IMG/VR virus record: IMGVR_UViG_3300025648_000015 | Coordinates: 1-64,000 of that record | Strand: one strand, 5' to 3' | Length of the DNA: 64,000 nucleotides | DNA from: a virus | Part shown: one piece after another, positions 1 through 9,579 of the stretch | Layout of the letters: every line of letters starts with the position of its first letter | Numbering within the stretch: position 1 is the first letter of the stretch | The notes under the pieces: model-generated | Told to the model about the DNA's origin: nothing | What the model saw: the letters and a program-made list of their open reading frames with translations, nothing else | Databases searched by the model: none | Program-made: the position numbers and the translations under genes

Positions 1-2
1 AC

Positions 3-524
3 TACGATGATTCAATTAACCTAGCATTTGATGCTAAAATTGCCGGTAAGAGCCTCGTTGCTGCTAAGCACGAACTGCTCACCAAAACTGGTGATTTTCT
101 ATTCCTCGCTCACTCAGATCGTGAGCTTGCTCAGCGTATGCAAATGATAGAAGAAGACATTGAGAAGGTAGCTTATCGCAAACTATCAAGCATTAGTGAT
201 TCCAAGGCCAAACTAGTACGTGCTATTTTTGACGAATGGGAACTTCGTCACGCTAGCTGTGATATGTGCAAAGTTGCACATGAAGAAGATAAATGTGTAG
301 AGTGCAATCGCAAACTAAAAACAGGCACTGCTATCACAGGTGGAGGGCTTAACCACTGTCGTGATTGTTATGTAAAAATGACTGATAATCATGAAATCCC
401 AAAACACTGGGGCCAAATTGAAGCTTCTAAGGGTGACCAAAAGAATTGTGCAGAATGTGGTAAGCCTGCTACCCACAAGGATGTTCGCGGTTATTTGGAA
501 CTTTGCGACAATTGCGCTAAGTAA
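3..524 (+). CDS. 5'-truncated zinc-finger protein, unknown function
   Basis: The reading frame is open from the first complete codon at position 3, so this gene begins before the window. The visible 173 residues start with a helical, charged stretch and end in a Cys-rich half. Pairs are visible as CDMC, CVEC, CRDC, CAEC and CDNC, which would bind two or more zinc ions. It does not match a family I recognise. It lies 22 bases upstream of another CxxC-rich gene and belongs to a run of such genes leading to the portal. An internal ATG at 138 would give a 128-residue protein, but the frame upstream reads like real coding sequence, so I prefer a longer protein. Confidence 0.7.
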   Translation, partial: YDDSINLAFDAKIAGKSLVAAKHELLTKTGDFLFLAHSDRELAQRMQMIEEDIEKVAYRKLSSISDSKAKLVRAIFDEWELRHASCDMCKVAHEEDKCVECNRKLKTGTAITGGGLNHCRDCYVKMTDNHEIPKHWGQIEASKGDQKNCAECGKPATHKDVRGYLELCDNCAK

Positions 525-546
525 TATTAATCTAAATTAGGTTAAT

Positions 547-1887
547 ATGGCTTACAATTCTAAAAATAGTGATGCTTTTATTATAAAGCTTGCTGAGTCA
601 GAAGAAGTATCCAACCCTGATGTTATCTCGCAAGATGATATTGACACGGTATTCTCTGGCCTTGTAGACACGCCCCTACCCGAATTGCTTAAAGGTTTAA
701 TTGAAAAAGGTCATAAATCACCTAATAGTTTTCCCATTAAGATCAAAAAAGAAAAAAACGAGCATCTAGCTAATAAGTTTAATTCTAGTAAGATAGCTAG
801 TGAATCTACTTTTGATGAAGAAGATTGGGAGCAGATGCACCCTGATTGGGCTAACGAGTTTAGTCCAGGTGAAGAGTCAAGCCACGAAATTGTATCATTC
901 GGTGGTGAAGATATTGAAGGTGGACCAAGGGTAGAAACTAGTGGTGCTTCAGAAGAAGACGAAACAGAAGAATACGAAACAAAGAATAGAAACCAGATTG
1001 ATTGCCCTAATTGTTATGGCGTTTCAAAGCATAACAAAGATAAATTTGCTATTTATACTGAACCACATTGTAAGGGATGCCCAACTAAGAATTGTGGAAG
1101 CGATCAAAATAACGTATCACCACACTGTGCTGGTTGTGAACTTCTTAATCATGGTTGTAAGGGTCGTGACAGAGCATATTATGAAGGCGATAAAGACGCT
1201 GAATGTCCTGTATGCCACAACGAAGGAACTATTACTAAAAGAGATAAGCACTGCTTAACTTGTGACGATAAGAAATGTAAAGGCCCAGACCCACTGGCAA
1301 AAGGACATGGCCATTGCTATGGTTGCAAAGACCAAAAAGCACCAAATGATTATCACTTGCCTGAGGCACCTTATTCAGAAATATTTAACCCAGGTCAACA
1401 CACAGTTCCTGAAGATGATGAATTTGATGATTTTGAAAGACATGAAGAAGACGAAGACATGTCATCTGGCTTTGGTGGCGAAGGTGCTCCTGTAAGAAAA
1501 AGAGACCTAAGTAGTGCTGTTGTAGAAAAACCACGTTATGAGAAGCAAGAAGAATCTAGCCGACTTGATTCACCTGTTTCTTTATCAAAATCAATGAGAA
1601 TTAATGAAATTGCTCCTAAAGAACAAGATGCTCCTAAAGAAGATAGATACGAAGTAACTGAAAAGAACCAACCAGTACCAGTTCTCAAAGCAGAAAAGCA
1701 TAATCCATGGTGTAAGTGTGGAGGCTCAGGTATTGTTTCTAACCCGGAAGAAATCGCAAAAATTAACGTTAGCGATGAATTTAAAAATGGTATTGCTAAT
1801 ATTAAGAACACTGCAAAAAACGACGAAGAGGCATCGAACAGGAAACAGCAGTTTATCCTCGATCAATATAAGTGTAAGGAAATGTAA
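547..1887 (+). CDS. Cys-rich zinc-binding protein, unknown function
   Basis: A protein of 446 residues. The N-terminal 150 residues are acidic and look disordered. The middle, roughly residues 155-275, carries a dense array of CxxC pairs (CPNC, CKGC, CAGC, CPVC, CLTC, CYGC), so several zinc-ribbon or knuckle units are likely. A low-complexity acidic and basic linker follows, then a C-terminal CKCGGSG motif. The stop overlaps the next start by one base (TAATG), suggesting translational coupling. No enzyme motif is visible. Position in the pre-portal run suggests a virion or packaging-associated role, but that is only context. Confidence 0.75.
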   Translation: MAYNSKNSDAFIIKLAESEEVSNPDVISQDDIDTVFSGLVDTPLPELLKGLIEKGHKSPNSFPIKIKKEKNEHLANKFNSSKIASESTFDEEDWEQMHPDWANEFSPGEESSHEIVSFGGEDIEGGPRVETSGASEEDETEEYETKNRNQIDCPNCYGVSKHNKDKFAIYTEPHCKGCPTKNCGSDQNNVSPHCAGCELLNHGCKGRDRAYYEGDKDAECPVCHNEGTITKRDKHCLTCDDKKCKGPDPLAKGHGHCYGCKDQKAPNDYHLPEAPYSEIFNPGQHTVPEDDEFDDFERHEEDEDMSSGFGGEGAPVRKRDLSSAVVEKPRYEKQEESSRLDSPVSLSKSMRINEIAPKEQDAPKEDRYEVTEKNQPVPVLKAEKHNPWCKCGGSGIVSNPEEIAKINVSDEFKNGIANIKNTAKNDEEASNRKQQFILDQYKCKEM

Positions 1888-2540
1888 TGCCTAGATTTCA
1901 ACACACATCACGACAAGATCCTAGACAACCGCATGTTGGTATATGCCAAGTTCAACATGATAAAAATAAGTACGATGAAGAAGGTTTTAAAACCATCTAC
2001 AACAAAACAAAAGAACAAATGGGTAATTGCGATGCACAAGATAGAAATTACCAAGACGATGGTTACGAGAGTGACCCAGAAGAAACATTGCAGGCTAAAT
2101 TTACTAGAACTAATTTGCCGAATGCTATTACAGTGATTACTGAAGCTGGTGAAAAATACACACCATCTTGTGCCGCGCACGCATCTCATTTTAGAGATAC
2201 TCAACTAAGAAACATTGCTGATCTTCAAAACATTCGACCAGATCTAAACGAAGGTGAGTCCAATGAAGCACGTTGGCACTTTTCAGAGCGTTCCAAGAAG
2301 TTCTTAAGCAGAGCCAACCAGAATTGGAATAGTTTAGTTAAACTAAGAAGAATTAATAACTTTAATAGTGGTACTGAGAACGTTGGGCCTACACCACAGG
2401 TTATACAACCTAAAAATACAGAAAAAAGTTCAATTTCTTTACCTGCGAATGAAACTCCAGTAGCTTTACCAGTGGACTTGAAAGGTATGCTTAAATCACC
2501 TGACAAGTACAATGGTTGGTTAGACGACATAGAAGACTAG
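1887..2540 (+). CDS. Hypothetical protein
   Basis: A protein of 217 residues that starts on the last base of the preceding stop codon (TAATG). It is polar, rich in Asn, Asp, Lys and Glu, with no membrane segment and only isolated cysteines. I recognise no family. A region near residues 70-105 contains TAGEKY- and CAAHASH-like sequence, which could be a small folded segment. The C-terminus is a Pro/Lys-rich tail. It sits between two large Cys-rich genes and is probably co-translated with them. Confidence 0.65.
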   Translation: MPRFQHTSRQDPRQPHVGICQVQHDKNKYDEEGFKTIYNKTKEQMGNCDAQDRNYQDDGYESDPEETLQAKFTRTNLPNAITVITEAGEKYTPSCAAHASHFRDTQLRNIADLQNIRPDLNEGESNEARWHFSERSKKFLSRANQNWNSLVKLRRINNFNSGTENVGPTPQVIQPKNTEKSSISLPANETPVALPVDLKGMLKSPDKYNGWLDDIED

Positions 2541-2542
2541 TT

Positions 2543-5023
2543 ATGTTTAATTTTTCTTTCAATAAAAATAAAGTAAAAGTAGCAAAAGACACCAGACAAC
2601 CAATGGTGTTTAACTTATCACAGCTTCTTGCTCAACAAGAAGAAGCAGACAATAATGAATACGATAAGAAACGTCAAGAAAAGTCTAGGCAAAAGATTGA
2701 ACATCTTGATGCCCCATATGCTATCTATAGTGGCGACCCAGATTATCACGTAACTAGAAACCCTAATGTAGAGCCAGGTAAGTGGAATTTTGTTCACCAC
2801 ACAGAAATTGGGAACGATAGAACAGGCCGCTCAATTGCAAGAGATCTTAAATCAGAATTAGAAAAGATTGATTCACCATACGAAAAAACTTTTCTATCGC
2901 CAGACCAATACGCTCATGATGAAAAGATGACTAAGTTAGCACCTAAAGGTATGCTTGGCTATAGGTTGAAAAAAGAGAATCAACCAATACGTTCTGATAA
3001 CACGTCTATTAGAGAATTTCATCAAGTACTGAACAATGCAGAAATACGTGGAAAAATGCGCCAGCGGGTAGGTGAATTGCCATCAATAAATGCTCCTGAG
3101 TTCGATCCAACTCATCCTCTTAACCTTATTGCTACTCATGGTGGCCAAACTGCAATTAAAAAGATGTTCACTGACCAAGTCCCATACCTTACAGCAAATC
3201 CTGGCGAGAACATTTGTGTTTGCGGTAGAGAAGCTAGCAAGCACACTGATGAAGCAACTGCGAGTGAGCATCATGGTAAGATTGGCGAGCATTTAGAAAC
3301 ACACGAATTTACTCCACAATATGTAAACACTGGCGATGGAGAATATTCAAAAGGTTCTGAATCTAGAGCTTCACAATCACCTTTGCGTTTTGCTGCTTTA
3401 CCATCAACAGATAAAGATGGGAACCGTACTCTAAAGAGTAGAAAAGTTGATGAAGGCATGAATGCTGAATCAATGCCTATGGTTCTTGTTGGCACTTCAG
3501 CAGCTAAATTTAATCGTGTTACAACTTCTGAACCACCTGGAACAATTAATAACTTTCAAAAAGCAAATGTTTCAAGAACAAAGTGTTCACATTGCACCAA
3601 TGGTAGAGTTGACCCTTATAAGAGATCTAATAACGTTCACTGTGAAAATTGTATGCCTGGTAAAATAACCATGAAGACTATAAACGAAAACGGTAAAGAA
3701 AAAGGTATACCTTACACTGTAGGAATGGGTGGAGGAAAAGTACGTTATTTAGACCAGAAGGATGCCCCCAATTGTGAAAATTGTAAGGGTAAAGGTTACA
3801 CACTTAGTAAAGATAAAACAGCAAGTGATTTAGAAATACCATGCAGAGCTTGCAAAAGCACAGGTAAGCAAATTGAAACCGTTGAAGGTTCTGGTACTCA
3901 ATGCACAAATTGTAATTCACACAATTCATCAATAGATACAACCCCTGGAAACTCATGCAAATATTGTGATGGTAAAGGTTATTCTAAAGAAGAAACAGTA
4001 AAGATACCACAGAATATTAAATTGGATGTTAGCAAAACGCCATTCGAAGGCAACCCAATTATCATGCGACCATTCTCAAAAGAATCGAGCGAAGAATCAA
4101 CGGGAGTTGATGGATACTTGGGTCATGGTAAGAAGTCATGCACTAGATGCCATGGTAATGACGAGTACCAAACAGAAGATGGAAAACCTTGTAATTGTAG
4201 AATCGGTAGCTTTTCCAATGAAGACCATATTGTTGCTCCAAAGGGATCACGTTATATTTTCCCAGATCATATTGAGTTGCCTGCAGATCATTTTCTTAAA
4301 GCACTAGCGTCTGTTTACCCTGACCACGCTACTAACCCACATAGCATTAAGGATCTTAACAATACATCAGACCCAATAACTGGTACCTCACCAAATAACC
4401 CAACTGGTCATCGTTATGAGACTGCTGATGGTAAAAACTACGAAGCACATAAATTTACTCATCTATGGAACCCAGGCGTTAGTGTAACACCAGACATGTT
4501 AGCTGAACTTAATAAACAAAGTGCAGTGCACCACAGCAGTAAGAATGCTAAATATACTGCGGCTAGTGCTGATCTAGAGCTTGTTACTAACTTTGTTAGA
4601 GATAATTTACAAAGAATGCCAATCAATATTACTGGTAGAAAACAAAGTATCATGAGAAAGACTGAAGCATTACCAGGCGGAAGAACTAATCCTAAGTCAT
4701 TCCACCCAGCTGTTCAACCAGCTATCTCTAAAGTTGAGAGTGCTATTGATGAACTTGGCGATAGTGATCGTGAAAAGTTTAGTCCACTTCTTGATGATGT
4801 TTACCAAAAAGCTTCACATGTTGCACACGATAGAGAAGTAACTGGTAAATTGGATAGCCCACATTACGATGAATATCAGAAGAGTATACAAAAAGTATTG
4901 TCTACTGTTAGTAGATTCCACGGTGATGAAAAAGCACAAAAAGTACAAAAAGCTTTTACTAGTTTGCCAAACCAACCTGTACCTCCATTAGAGACTGTCA
5001 ATGAGGAAAATGTTAATGCTTAG
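2543..5023 (+). CDS. Large protein with DnaJ-type zinc knuckles, unknown function
   Basis: I chose the ATG at 2543, two bases after the previous stop, instead of the in-frame ATG at 2516 that would overlap the upstream gene. This gives 826 residues. The middle third (about residues 340-560) holds repeated CxxC pairs, several in the DnaJ central-domain form CxxCxGxG: CENCKGKG, CRACKSTG, CKYCDGKG and CTRCHGND. An earlier motif reads CVCGREASKH. No J-domain (HPD) is visible, so this is not a DnaJ chaperone; the zinc units may bind protein or nucleic acid. The rest is polar, with a helical C-terminus. Confidence 0.75.
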   Translation: MFNFSFNKNKVKVAKDTRQPMVFNLSQLLAQQEEADNNEYDKKRQEKSRQKIEHLDAPYAIYSGDPDYHVTRNPNVEPGKWNFVHHTEIGNDRTGRSIARDLKSELEKIDSPYEKTFLSPDQYAHDEKMTKLAPKGMLGYRLKKENQPIRSDNTSIREFHQVLNNAEIRGKMRQRVGELPSINAPEFDPTHPLNLIATHGGQTAIKKMFTDQVPYLTANPGENICVCGREASKHTDEATASEHHGKIGEHLETHEFTPQYVNTGDGEYSKGSESRASQSPLRFAALPSTDKDGNRTLKSRKVDEGMNAESMPMVLVGTSAAKFNRVTTSEPPGTINNFQKANVSRTKCSHCTNGRVDPYKRSNNVHCENCMPGKITMKTINENGKEKGIPYTVGMGGGKVRYLDQKDAPNCENCKGKGYTLSKDKTASDLEIPCRACKSTGKQIETVEGSGTQCTNCNSHNSSIDTTPGNSCKYCDGKGYSKEETVKIPQNIKLDVSKTPFEGNPIIMRPFSKESSEESTGVDGYLGHGKKSCTRCHGNDEYQTEDGKPCNCRIGSFSNEDHIVAPKGSRYIFPDHIELPADHFLKALASVYPDHATNPHSIKDLNNTSDPITGTSPNNPTGHRYETADGKNYEAHKFTHLWNPGVSVTPDMLAELNKQSAVHHSSKNAKYTAASADLELVTNFVRDNLQRMPINITGRKQSIMRKTEALPGGRTNPKSFHPAVQPAISKVESAIDELGDSDREKFSPLLDDVYQKASHVAHDREVTGKLDSPHYDEYQKSIQKVLSTVSRFHGDEKAQKVQKAFTSLPNQPVPPLETVNEENVNA

Positions 5024-6995
5024 AAAAAAATTTAATGCTAAATATGCTAATGATATGAGCTTCTTGAATGAAATGGGTATGAACATTATTGACCCTGACG
5101 CGTTATCAGATATTGAGAGTGGCGATGAGGGAACAGAAGATAGTAGAACAAGGCCAGTTTACGTATATTCAAAAGATCCTAATAGAGTTCAAAGAGAACC
5201 CAATGAAGTTATCATGGATCAAAAATCTTCTATACCAAAATTAAAAGAATTAACTAATGCTATCCGTAATCGTAAGTCTCCTAAATTAGATTACTTACAT
5301 GAACATGCAGAAAATATTTTTAATATTGGTGCACATTATGCATATATGGACATGGTTGCTCGTAATTCAGCATACGCATGTCCAACTTGTGGTGGTAAAA
5401 AAAATGGTGGTAGAAAAAAACTACCAGCATCAAGAATTAAAGAACAAGCATCAGATGTTTGCCCAACTTGTAAAAATACTGGTCATACATTAACTAACCC
5501 AGAATTAAATATTTTTGATATTAAACAACAAGCTGAGAATTACAACACTGCTCTTAGTTTTCACGATACTTATTGTACAAGTAAGCGTTGCCACAATAGA
5601 TGCCAATTTAAAGAAGATATTGATAAGCATTGCCGTACCGGTATTCCTCTTCATGAAATTAAGAAAAAGGATACTCACCTACGATCTGGAACAACTAATG
5701 AATGGTTGATTAATAACTTAAGGCCAAAAGTTGTACACGATGAATATAAAGGTTTTTCTCCATTTCTTCGTGCAGTCGGTGGCCGTGAAGATGACCCCTT
5801 GCAAGAGGGTGACTTTGTACACTTTATTAATCATGATACTATCAACCCTGGGAATACTCTTAAAAAGAAGGATGAAGGTTTCCACAGATTTAAAGAAGAA
5901 TATGACGAACAAGGCAAACCAACTGGTTCTTGTGCTGTAAAAGATTGTGGTAAAGAAAAATTTAATATCAATCACATTGAAAGACAAAAATTACCAAGCG
6001 ATGAAAATATTTACGTTAAAGGTGGTCGTGATAAGCAAAGCACCGGTATTATAGCTAATATTAATCCTGATGGTACCGGCGATGTCTTTCAATATTATCG
6101 TCCAATTAAATTTGTTCAAGAAGAAGTAAATCAACGAGAGAATGGGCATCCAGAACGTGCTATCAAATTTCACAGCGCATACGATGGTATGAATCTACGT
6201 GGTGAAGATGATAAAGAAACAAGAGATCTTCAACATCATCTTAAAAATTCATATAATGAAATCATGCCACTTATTGGTGAACGTTCACCTTTATCATCTA
6301 CTAACTACGGGAGATGGAGGATTCAGCGTAATGTTCCTCTTTCTAGAGCAGTTAGATTATCTCCAATAACTGCACCTTTAGCTGCTACATCAGGAGTAAC
6401 TACAGAAGTTGTTCCTAAAAGCAAGATTAAGGGTGTTTATCCTGGTGGATCTTGGCTACCAAAAAGAAAAAAGAATTCCGATGGGGTTACACCCCCAGAG
6501 CCTAAAACTAGAGTGGACATCATTCACCGTCAAGCAATGGGATGTAGTACAGACGAATTACGAAATATACCTTTGAAGACTAATGACCCTGATACCATTG
6601 AAGAATTTAAAAGATTCTCATCAAGATGGGATCAAAGACTAGGTATAAAGCCAGGGCACCCGCTTAGCATTAGTTCAATAGAACCTGGCACAGCGGTGAG
6701 TGAACAACATAGAGCACCTACAAAGAGTATCGAAGAAAATACTGCACCGAAGTCTTTTAATAGCGGATCCTTTAGCCAACTTGAGATACCAACAGTAGAA
6801 ATACCTGGTGCACTTAAAATGACTCATACTCCAGAACAACAGAATGATATGCTTAACGTAATTGAAGGTCATATAGGTAGAAAACTACAACCTCATGAGC
6901 GCAACCAGGCTATTGAGGGTATTAGAAAAGATAATCACATCAATGGTGGGCTTAAAGCAATTGGTCAAAAAGTTGATGAAGACGAAGAGGAATAA
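5016..6995 (+). CDS. Large zinc-knuckle protein, unknown function
   Basis: The start at 5016 follows a GAGGA ribosome binding site at about 5003-5007 with good spacing. ATGs at 5001 and 5010 are in frame but poorly placed relative to that site. The gene overlaps its upstream neighbour by 8 bases. The 659-residue product has CPTCGGKK and CPTCKNTGH motifs near residues 120-155, then CTSKRCHNRC near 190, and a later CAVKDCGKEKF. The C-terminal half is Pro/Lys-rich and resembles the previous gene in style, so the two may be distant paralogs. Function unknown. Confidence 0.75.
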   Translation: MLRKKFNAKYANDMSFLNEMGMNIIDPDALSDIESGDEGTEDSRTRPVYVYSKDPNRVQREPNEVIMDQKSSIPKLKELTNAIRNRKSPKLDYLHEHAENIFNIGAHYAYMDMVARNSAYACPTCGGKKNGGRKKLPASRIKEQASDVCPTCKNTGHTLTNPELNIFDIKQQAENYNTALSFHDTYCTSKRCHNRCQFKEDIDKHCRTGIPLHEIKKKDTHLRSGTTNEWLINNLRPKVVHDEYKGFSPFLRAVGGREDDPLQEGDFVHFINHDTINPGNTLKKKDEGFHRFKEEYDEQGKPTGSCAVKDCGKEKFNINHIERQKLPSDENIYVKGGRDKQSTGIIANINPDGTGDVFQYYRPIKFVQEEVNQRENGHPERAIKFHSAYDGMNLRGEDDKETRDLQHHLKNSYNEIMPLIGERSPLSSTNYGRWRIQRNVPLSRAVRLSPITAPLAATSGVTTEVVPKSKIKGVYPGGSWLPKRKKNSDGVTPPEPKTRVDIIHRQAMGCSTDELRNIPLKTNDPDTIEEFKRFSSRWDQRLGIKPGHPLSISSIEPGTAVSEQHRAPTKSIEENTAPKSFNSGSFSQLEIPTVEIPGALKMTHTPEQQNDMLNVIEGHIGRKLQPHERNQAIEGIRKDNHINGGLKAIGQKVDEDEEE

Positions 6996-6997
6996 TT

Positions 6998-7408
6998 ATG
7001 GAAAATAAGAGAATAAGCTATGTAGAGCCAATTGATGCACCTGCAGGAAAAGCTTGCCGTGGTTGTGACATGCCAAACACTGTGGACAATCCGGTTGTCC
7101 TTCAAGGTCATGCACCTGATGGTAGGCCGCTTTATGGCCACTCAGGATGTTCTTCTTTGATGGGATCAGAAGAAAAGACTACTGCTCTCCCAACCCCCAT
7201 TGCAGGTAACCTAGGACTTATTCCAGGCTACAAAGAAGAAACCGAAGATATTTGGGCATTTGCTACAAAGTCTGTATTCAAGATAGATCAGACACAGGAC
7301 GAAATTAGTACACAATTAGAGAAAGATACTAAGGAAGTACCAGCTACAACAGTAGATGCAACACAACCTTACAATTCCAGTGGCGCCCCAGTGATGCCAA
7401 AACACTAA
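6998..7408 (+). CDS. Small CxxC protein, unknown function
   Basis: A protein of 136 residues starting two bases after the previous stop. Near the N-terminus it has GKACRGCDMPN and, further on, HSGCSS, which could make a single zinc site. The remainder is polar with a Thr/Pro-rich tail. It ends the first co-directional block and is followed by a short spacer containing a predicted hairpin. Confidence 0.65.
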   Translation: MENKRISYVEPIDAPAGKACRGCDMPNTVDNPVVLQGHAPDGRPLYGHSGCSSLMGSEEKTTALPTPIAGNLGLIPGYKEETEDIWAFATKSVFKIDQTQDEISTQLEKDTKEVPATTVDATQPYNSSGAPVMPKH

Positions 7409-7426
7409 AACAATGTAATTTAACAA

Positions 7427-7450
7427 GATATATACCATAGTGTATGTATC
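7427..7450 (+). other. Predicted RNA hairpin in intergenic spacer
   Basis: The sequence GATATATAC (7427-7435) pairs with GTATGTATC (7442-7450) over nine pairs including one U-G, with a six-base loop. It lies between the stop at 7408 and the ribosome binding site of the next gene. There is no T-run after it, so a classic intrinsic terminator is unlikely. It may protect or process mRNA between two blocks. The stem is AT-rich and only moderately stable. Confidence 0.35.
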
Positions 7451-7467
7451 CAAGTACAGGAGAAATC

Positions 7468-8007
7468 ATGGAACCACGTTTTAATATCAGAGTTGCAGAC
7501 ATGGCAAACCCGGACAATAATTTCCAGGACCCAAACCAGCAATGGAACGGTGACTTTATCGACCAAGACAGCAACCACTTCGAAAAGAATATGGATGCTT
7601 ACATGCAACAGCGTCAAGGATTGGGCGACCAGATCCAACGTTATGTTGACGAATCACACATGCACGCTCAGGACGCTAATCCTGCTCAAGACCGTGCTTT
7701 GATGGTTATGGAGCCAGAAGTTGCTGGCACTGGTGACCTTCAGCTTGCTCCAGTTAAGGCTTCTAAGCTTGCTTCACAAGCTAATGGATTCCGTAACGAC
7801 CAGGCTCGTGTTGACTTCACACTTGGCATTGTTGCTAAGGCAGAAGCAGGAACGCTAGTTAATTCACGAGTTGTTGCTGAAACACCTACTACTAAAATAG
7901 CCGGTACGGTTATTGCTGTTGGTGACTCTGAGTTTGCCGTTATCTGGGATGACAAGACTGCTTCAGTAGAACGCAAAGGCGACTACGAACTCGTTTTCTC
8001 TAACTAA
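7468..8007 (+). CDS. Hypothetical protein with C-terminal small beta domain
   Basis: The ATG at 7468 follows AGGAG (about 7457-7462). The ATG at 7444 is in frame but lies inside the hairpin and upstream of that site, so I reject it. The product is 179 residues. The N-terminal half is acidic and Gln/Asn-rich and may be disordered. The last 65 residues contain alternating hydrophobic strands (IAGTVIAVGDSEFAVIWDD) resembling a small SH3-like or KOW-like barrel. This is a fold impression, not a family assignment. A virion-associated role is plausible from position. Confidence 0.65.
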   Translation: MEPRFNIRVADMANPDNNFQDPNQQWNGDFIDQDSNHFEKNMDAYMQQRQGLGDQIQRYVDESHMHAQDANPAQDRALMVMEPEVAGTGDLQLAPVKASKLASQANGFRNDQARVDFTLGIVAKAEAGTLVNSRVVAETPTTKIAGTVIAVGDSEFAVIWDDKTASVERKGDYELVFSN

Positions 8008-8028
8008 GGATCCGACTAACTAAAAAAT

Positions 8029-8619
8029 ATGTTTAGATCACAGAAAACTAAGATCGTTTCTACTCCAGTAGAAGAGGTCCTTGAGGTTGAAGTACCAGCT
8101 ACGCTAGTCGAACAAACAGTAGCTAACATAGAATTCTTAGCGATTATCTCACAGAATGATGAAACAGCCGAAGGCCGTTTAACTGATTATGATGGGAATG
8201 CCTATGTTTATTCATGGGATTTTAAGTCAAAAAGAATAGTTAGGTTGACTGGGGAAAGAATTGATTTTCTTACCTGGTCGTTATGTGATCAAGTACTACA
8301 AAAGTACTACAACAGAACTGAGAAGCCAATTGAAGAACCAATTGGCCCACAGATCGAACAAGCAGTAAATAAGGTATTGGCTCCTCTAACTACTTCTGTA
8401 AAGAATGTAGAGGGCAAGATTGAAAAGGCATTGACTGTAAAGGCTCCCCAGCCAGCTCCTGTACAAGCTCAGCCAGCGTCTAGACCACAATCTGTTCAGT
8501 CAGCACCTGTTGATGCACCAGCAGTAAATGTCGCTGATGATGATATCAGCGTAAATGCTTTGAGGTATTTGCAAGATTCCAATGTGAATGACCTCGGTAT
8601 AGATTATATGAGCCTCTAG
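8029..8619 (+). CDS. Hypothetical protein with beta domain and Pro/Gln linker
   Basis: A 196-residue protein. Residues 35-85 again have the small-barrel pattern, ending a strand with YVYSWDFKSKRIVRL, comparable to the C-terminus of the preceding gene, so the two may share a domain. A helical stretch follows, then a Pro/Ala/Gln-rich linker near 140-165, then a short acidic tail. The ribosome binding site is weak. No catalytic motif is seen. Confidence 0.65.
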   Translation: MFRSQKTKIVSTPVEEVLEVEVPATLVEQTVANIEFLAIISQNDETAEGRLTDYDGNAYVYSWDFKSKRIVRLTGERIDFLTWSLCDQVLQKYYNRTEKPIEEPIGPQIEQAVNKVLAPLTTSVKNVEGKIEKALTVKAPQPAPVQAQPASRPQSVQSAPVDAPAVNVADDDISVNALRYLQDSNVNDLGIDYMSL

Positions 8620-8627
8620 GAGATATT

Positions 8628-9368
8628 ATGCAGGCAGCAGAAGGCAAAGGACCCAAGCAAATTAAGAAGCCATATGTACTTGGCCAATTTACTACCGTTT
8701 ATGGCAATGATGGTACCCCAGGTACAGTTAATATAGCAAACCCTCCCTATTCACCTGTTGTAGGTGCAAATAGCACTATCAGTGGTGGATCTAGATGGAA
8801 TGGTGGAATGGTTGGATCAAACGTACCAGGGCTTAACCTAAACGTTAATGGCAACGGAGCAACCGATGTTGGTTTTGTTTGTTCTCCAGACCCTTCGATT
8901 ACTCCAACTGACCTTGAAACGCTTTATGCTGGTTTCTGGGCAGAAGCAGGTTTTAGTGGAACTTGTTTCCTACAACTGCAAGGTAGCAACAATAGAAGTT
9001 ATCAGAATGCTGATTATAACTCACCAGCATGGATTACTATTTTGACTGGTACACTTACTTCTACCAGTGGTAACGTTACATTCACGTTGAACAATACTTC
9101 AGCTACACAAGAGACTCCAAAAGTAGCTTATCGTGTCACAGCTAGTGGTGGAACAGGAATTATTGATTGGGCTATCCCAGGTCTATTTACTGACCTTAGT
9201 GCTATGTCTATCGGAATTAATGCAGCTGATGCCAATGGAAATATTGGTCAAATGAGCACTCAAGGACCACGTTATCTTGCTATTTCTGGTGGTCAAGTTA
9301 CTGCAACGGTAAATGGAACACCACCATACACAGCAACTGCTAACAACGCCGACTACATCGCATCATAA
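8628..9368 (+). CDS. Probable virion structural protein (beta-rich)
   Basis: The start is supported by AGGAG nine bases upstream. The 246-residue product is rich in Gly, Ser, Thr and Asn with alternating strands, typical of phage capsid-decoration or fibre-like proteins. It has no Lys/Arg-rich or enzymatic motif. It lies just upstream of the portal with one small gene between. Structural role is inferred from composition and position. Confidence 0.6.
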   Translation: MQAAEGKGPKQIKKPYVLGQFTTVYGNDGTPGTVNIANPPYSPVVGANSTISGGSRWNGGMVGSNVPGLNLNVNGNGATDVGFVCSPDPSITPTDLETLYAGFWAEAGFSGTCFLQLQGSNNRSYQNADYNSPAWITILTGTLTSTSGNVTFTLNNTSATQETPKVAYRVTASGGTGIIDWAIPGLFTDLSAMSIGINAADANGNIGQMSTQGPRYLAISGGQVTATVNGTPPYTATANNADYIAS

Positions 9369-9378
9369 AGGACTTGAC

Positions 9379-9567
9379 ATGGAACGACAACAGAATGTAA
9401 GATTAAGCAACATCCGTAGAGTTGGTGCAAACTTTGATTTCAACGGCAACCCAATCACTCAGAACAAATCAGGCGGTATCGTTCGATTCAGTGGAGATAT
9501 TGGAATGTATAGTTGTGGGCACCAGTCTATACCTGGTGTTGAAGTCTGTAGCTGCCAAGCTTACTAG
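9379..9567 (+). CDS. Small Cys-containing protein
   Basis: A 62-residue protein. The start at 9379 is favoured by an AAAGGA site just upstream; extending to 9313 would overlap the previous gene and give an unlikely His/Thr-rich leader. The C-terminus has SCGHQ and CSCQ, a possible metal site made from one C-x-H and one CxC. It ends 12 bases before the portal gene. Function unknown. Confidence 0.6.
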   Translation: MERQQNVRLSNIRRVGANFDFNGNPITQNKSGGIVRFSGDIGMYSCGHQSIPGVEVCSCQAY

Positions 9568-9579
9568 AAAGCCTTACTA

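Noticed and set aside
2543-5023. DnaJ chaperone
   Set aside because: Zinc-knuckle motifs match the DnaJ central domain but no J-domain HPD or substrate-binding domain is present.
1-9567. Terminase large subunit
   Set aside because: No Walker A/B ATPase or nuclease motif found in these frames; the terminase probably lies before the window.
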